A DNA stretch of 5,733 bases from Methylomonas sp. (lineage in GTDB: Bacteria; Pseudomonadota; Gammaproteobacteria; Methylococcales; Methylomonadaceae). The stretch spans positions 1 through 5,733 of the forward strand of contig JAQTYP010000249.1 in NCBI GenBank assembly GCA_028688235.1. The letters run 5' to 3'. Position numbers and translations under genes: made by a program. Each line of letters starts with the position of its first letter. Position 1 is the first letter of the stretch. Shown here in pieces: positions 5,259 through 5,733 of this stretch. The notes below the pieces were generated by a model that saw only the letters and a list, made by a program, of their open reading frames with translations, ran no database searches and was not told where the DNA came from.

Positions 5259-5646
5259 GCACAAGTCGCTGCAAAAGATCGGAAAATCTAACAGAGTGGA
5301 CATTAATGTTCAATAGGTTGGTTCAGAATGTGCCATTTTAATGTTTTACGCGGCTCGGTTGCGGATTCCGGTGAAAAGACGCTTGATTCGTTCAATAGGG
5401 AGTCGTTTACACTTAATAGCTCAAAGTCTTTGGTGTCAGGCGTCCGGATGGCATTGGTCGGCGGGAAAACTAGAAATTGATGCAACTTTACCTTCCAATA
5501 CGGTTAGTCTTGATGGGAAAACGCCGGAATATCTTGATGAGAGCCTTTAATCTTTTTAGTGGGATGCAAGACGGCATAGGAAAGGTCTTTGTTTTGGAAG
5601 GGCAATCCTCGATGGAAAGACGGCTTTTGGGTTCGGTCGGATAATA

Positions 5647-5733
5647 ATGAAAGCACGCGTCTGTTTTTTGTTGGCCTGTGGTATGGTCCCTGATGTATGG
5701 GCGGAGGTCGATGCGAAGAAGGCGCGCGAATTG
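5647..5733 (+). CDS. Exported protein, N-terminus only; possibly EnvC-type murein hydrolase activator
   Basis: The first 29 codons of a plus-strand gene cut by the window edge. The product begins MKAR, then a hydrophobic core (VCFLLACGMV), then VWA-EV, which reads as a signal peptide cleaved after Ala19. The next residues (DAKKAREL) are charged and could start a coiled coil. EnvC, a periplasmic LytM-domain protein that activates amidases AmiA/AmiB at the septum, starts this way and in E. coli lies divergent to yibN beyond gpmI. The EnvC identity therefore rests on position and general character, as no LytM domain is in view. A weak CGGA lies about 6 bases upstream of the ATG. Cys6 and Cys11 are not in a convincing lipobox. 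Confidence 0.6.
   Translation, partial: MKARVCFLLACGMVPDVWAEVDAKKAREL

Larger units (their letters stand above)
5164..5646. other. Intergenic region between the divergent ArsR-type and envC-like genes
   Basis: These 483 bases hold no gene I recognise. At the left end are the candidate divergent promoters and operator (5225-5258). Further right are a palindrome ACATTAATGT (5300-5309), a 10-base direct repeat GTTCAATAGG (5308-5317 and 5390-5399), and several copies of an AAGACG-type motif (see findings). Open frames at 5341-5550 (plus), 5303-5485 (minus, TTG start) and 5480-5644 (plus, 54 residues) have no recognisable domain. In E. coli gpmI lies between the divergent yibN promoter and envC; no gpmI-like sequence was recognised here. 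Confidence 0.6.

Noticed and set aside
5303..5550. Overlapping open frames at 5341-5550 (plus) and 5303-5485 (minus)
   Set aside because: No domain, no ribosome site, a TTG start for the minus one, and they overlap each other; kept only as part of the unexplained spacer.
5556..5590. Possible cyclic-di-GMP riboswitch, because GTGGGATGCAAGACGGC recalls part of its core
   Set aside because: The other conserved half (GCACAGGGCAAACC-like) and the closing stems are not present.
5164..5646. Decayed gpmI gene
   Set aside because: Expected from synteny, but no phosphoglycerate mutase motif was recognisable in any frame and the region is far shorter than gpmI.

Overview
The window looks like chromosomal core DNA of a gammaproteobacterium. 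The evidence is a 155-residue SecB, the gene order rhodanese-secB-gpsA (compare yibN-grxC-secB-gpsA in Escherichia coli), and a mraZ-rsmH-ftsL-ftsI division cluster. Protein character and base composition would suit a methanotroph-type gammaproteobacterium, but that is a guess. No mobile element, CRISPR array, tRNA or rRNA was seen.

Layout: nearly everything is on the minus strand, so transcription runs from high to low coordinates. At the right edge (5647-5733) a plus-strand gene begins with a signal peptide. By position it may be envC. Next to it lies a 483-base region (5164-5646) with no convincing gene but with a divergent promoter/operator. On the minus strand an ArsR-family repressor (5163-4843) is followed by a membrane-anchored single-domain rhodanese (4807-4367), secB (4340-3873) and gpsA (3867-2869), packed like an operon. 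A 331-base gap (2538-2868) then holds a C-rich, G-poor transcript segment (candidate Rho site) whose opposite strand is a strong G-quadruplex motif, an inverted repeat, and a well-formed sigma70 promoter with MraZ-type direct repeats. The division and cell wall cluster follows: mraZ (TTG start), rsmH, ftsL and the first 287 codons of ftsI, which runs off the left edge.

How the genes fit together: the repressor has two cysteines exactly 66 residues apart, as in the persulfide sensors SqrR and BigR. Its partner rhodanese has an intact CxxGxR loop, so the pair reads as a sulfane-sulfur sensing and handling module. SecB (export chaperone) and GpsA (phospholipid precursor) are housekeeping genes downstream. 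MraZ probably represses its own promoter; RsmH modifies 16S rRNA; FtsL and FtsI act in the divisome.

I found no clearly new system. The best leads are the persulfide-sensor/rhodanese pair with its operator, the G-quadruplex/Rho region after gpsA, and the unexplained leader before the envC-like gene.
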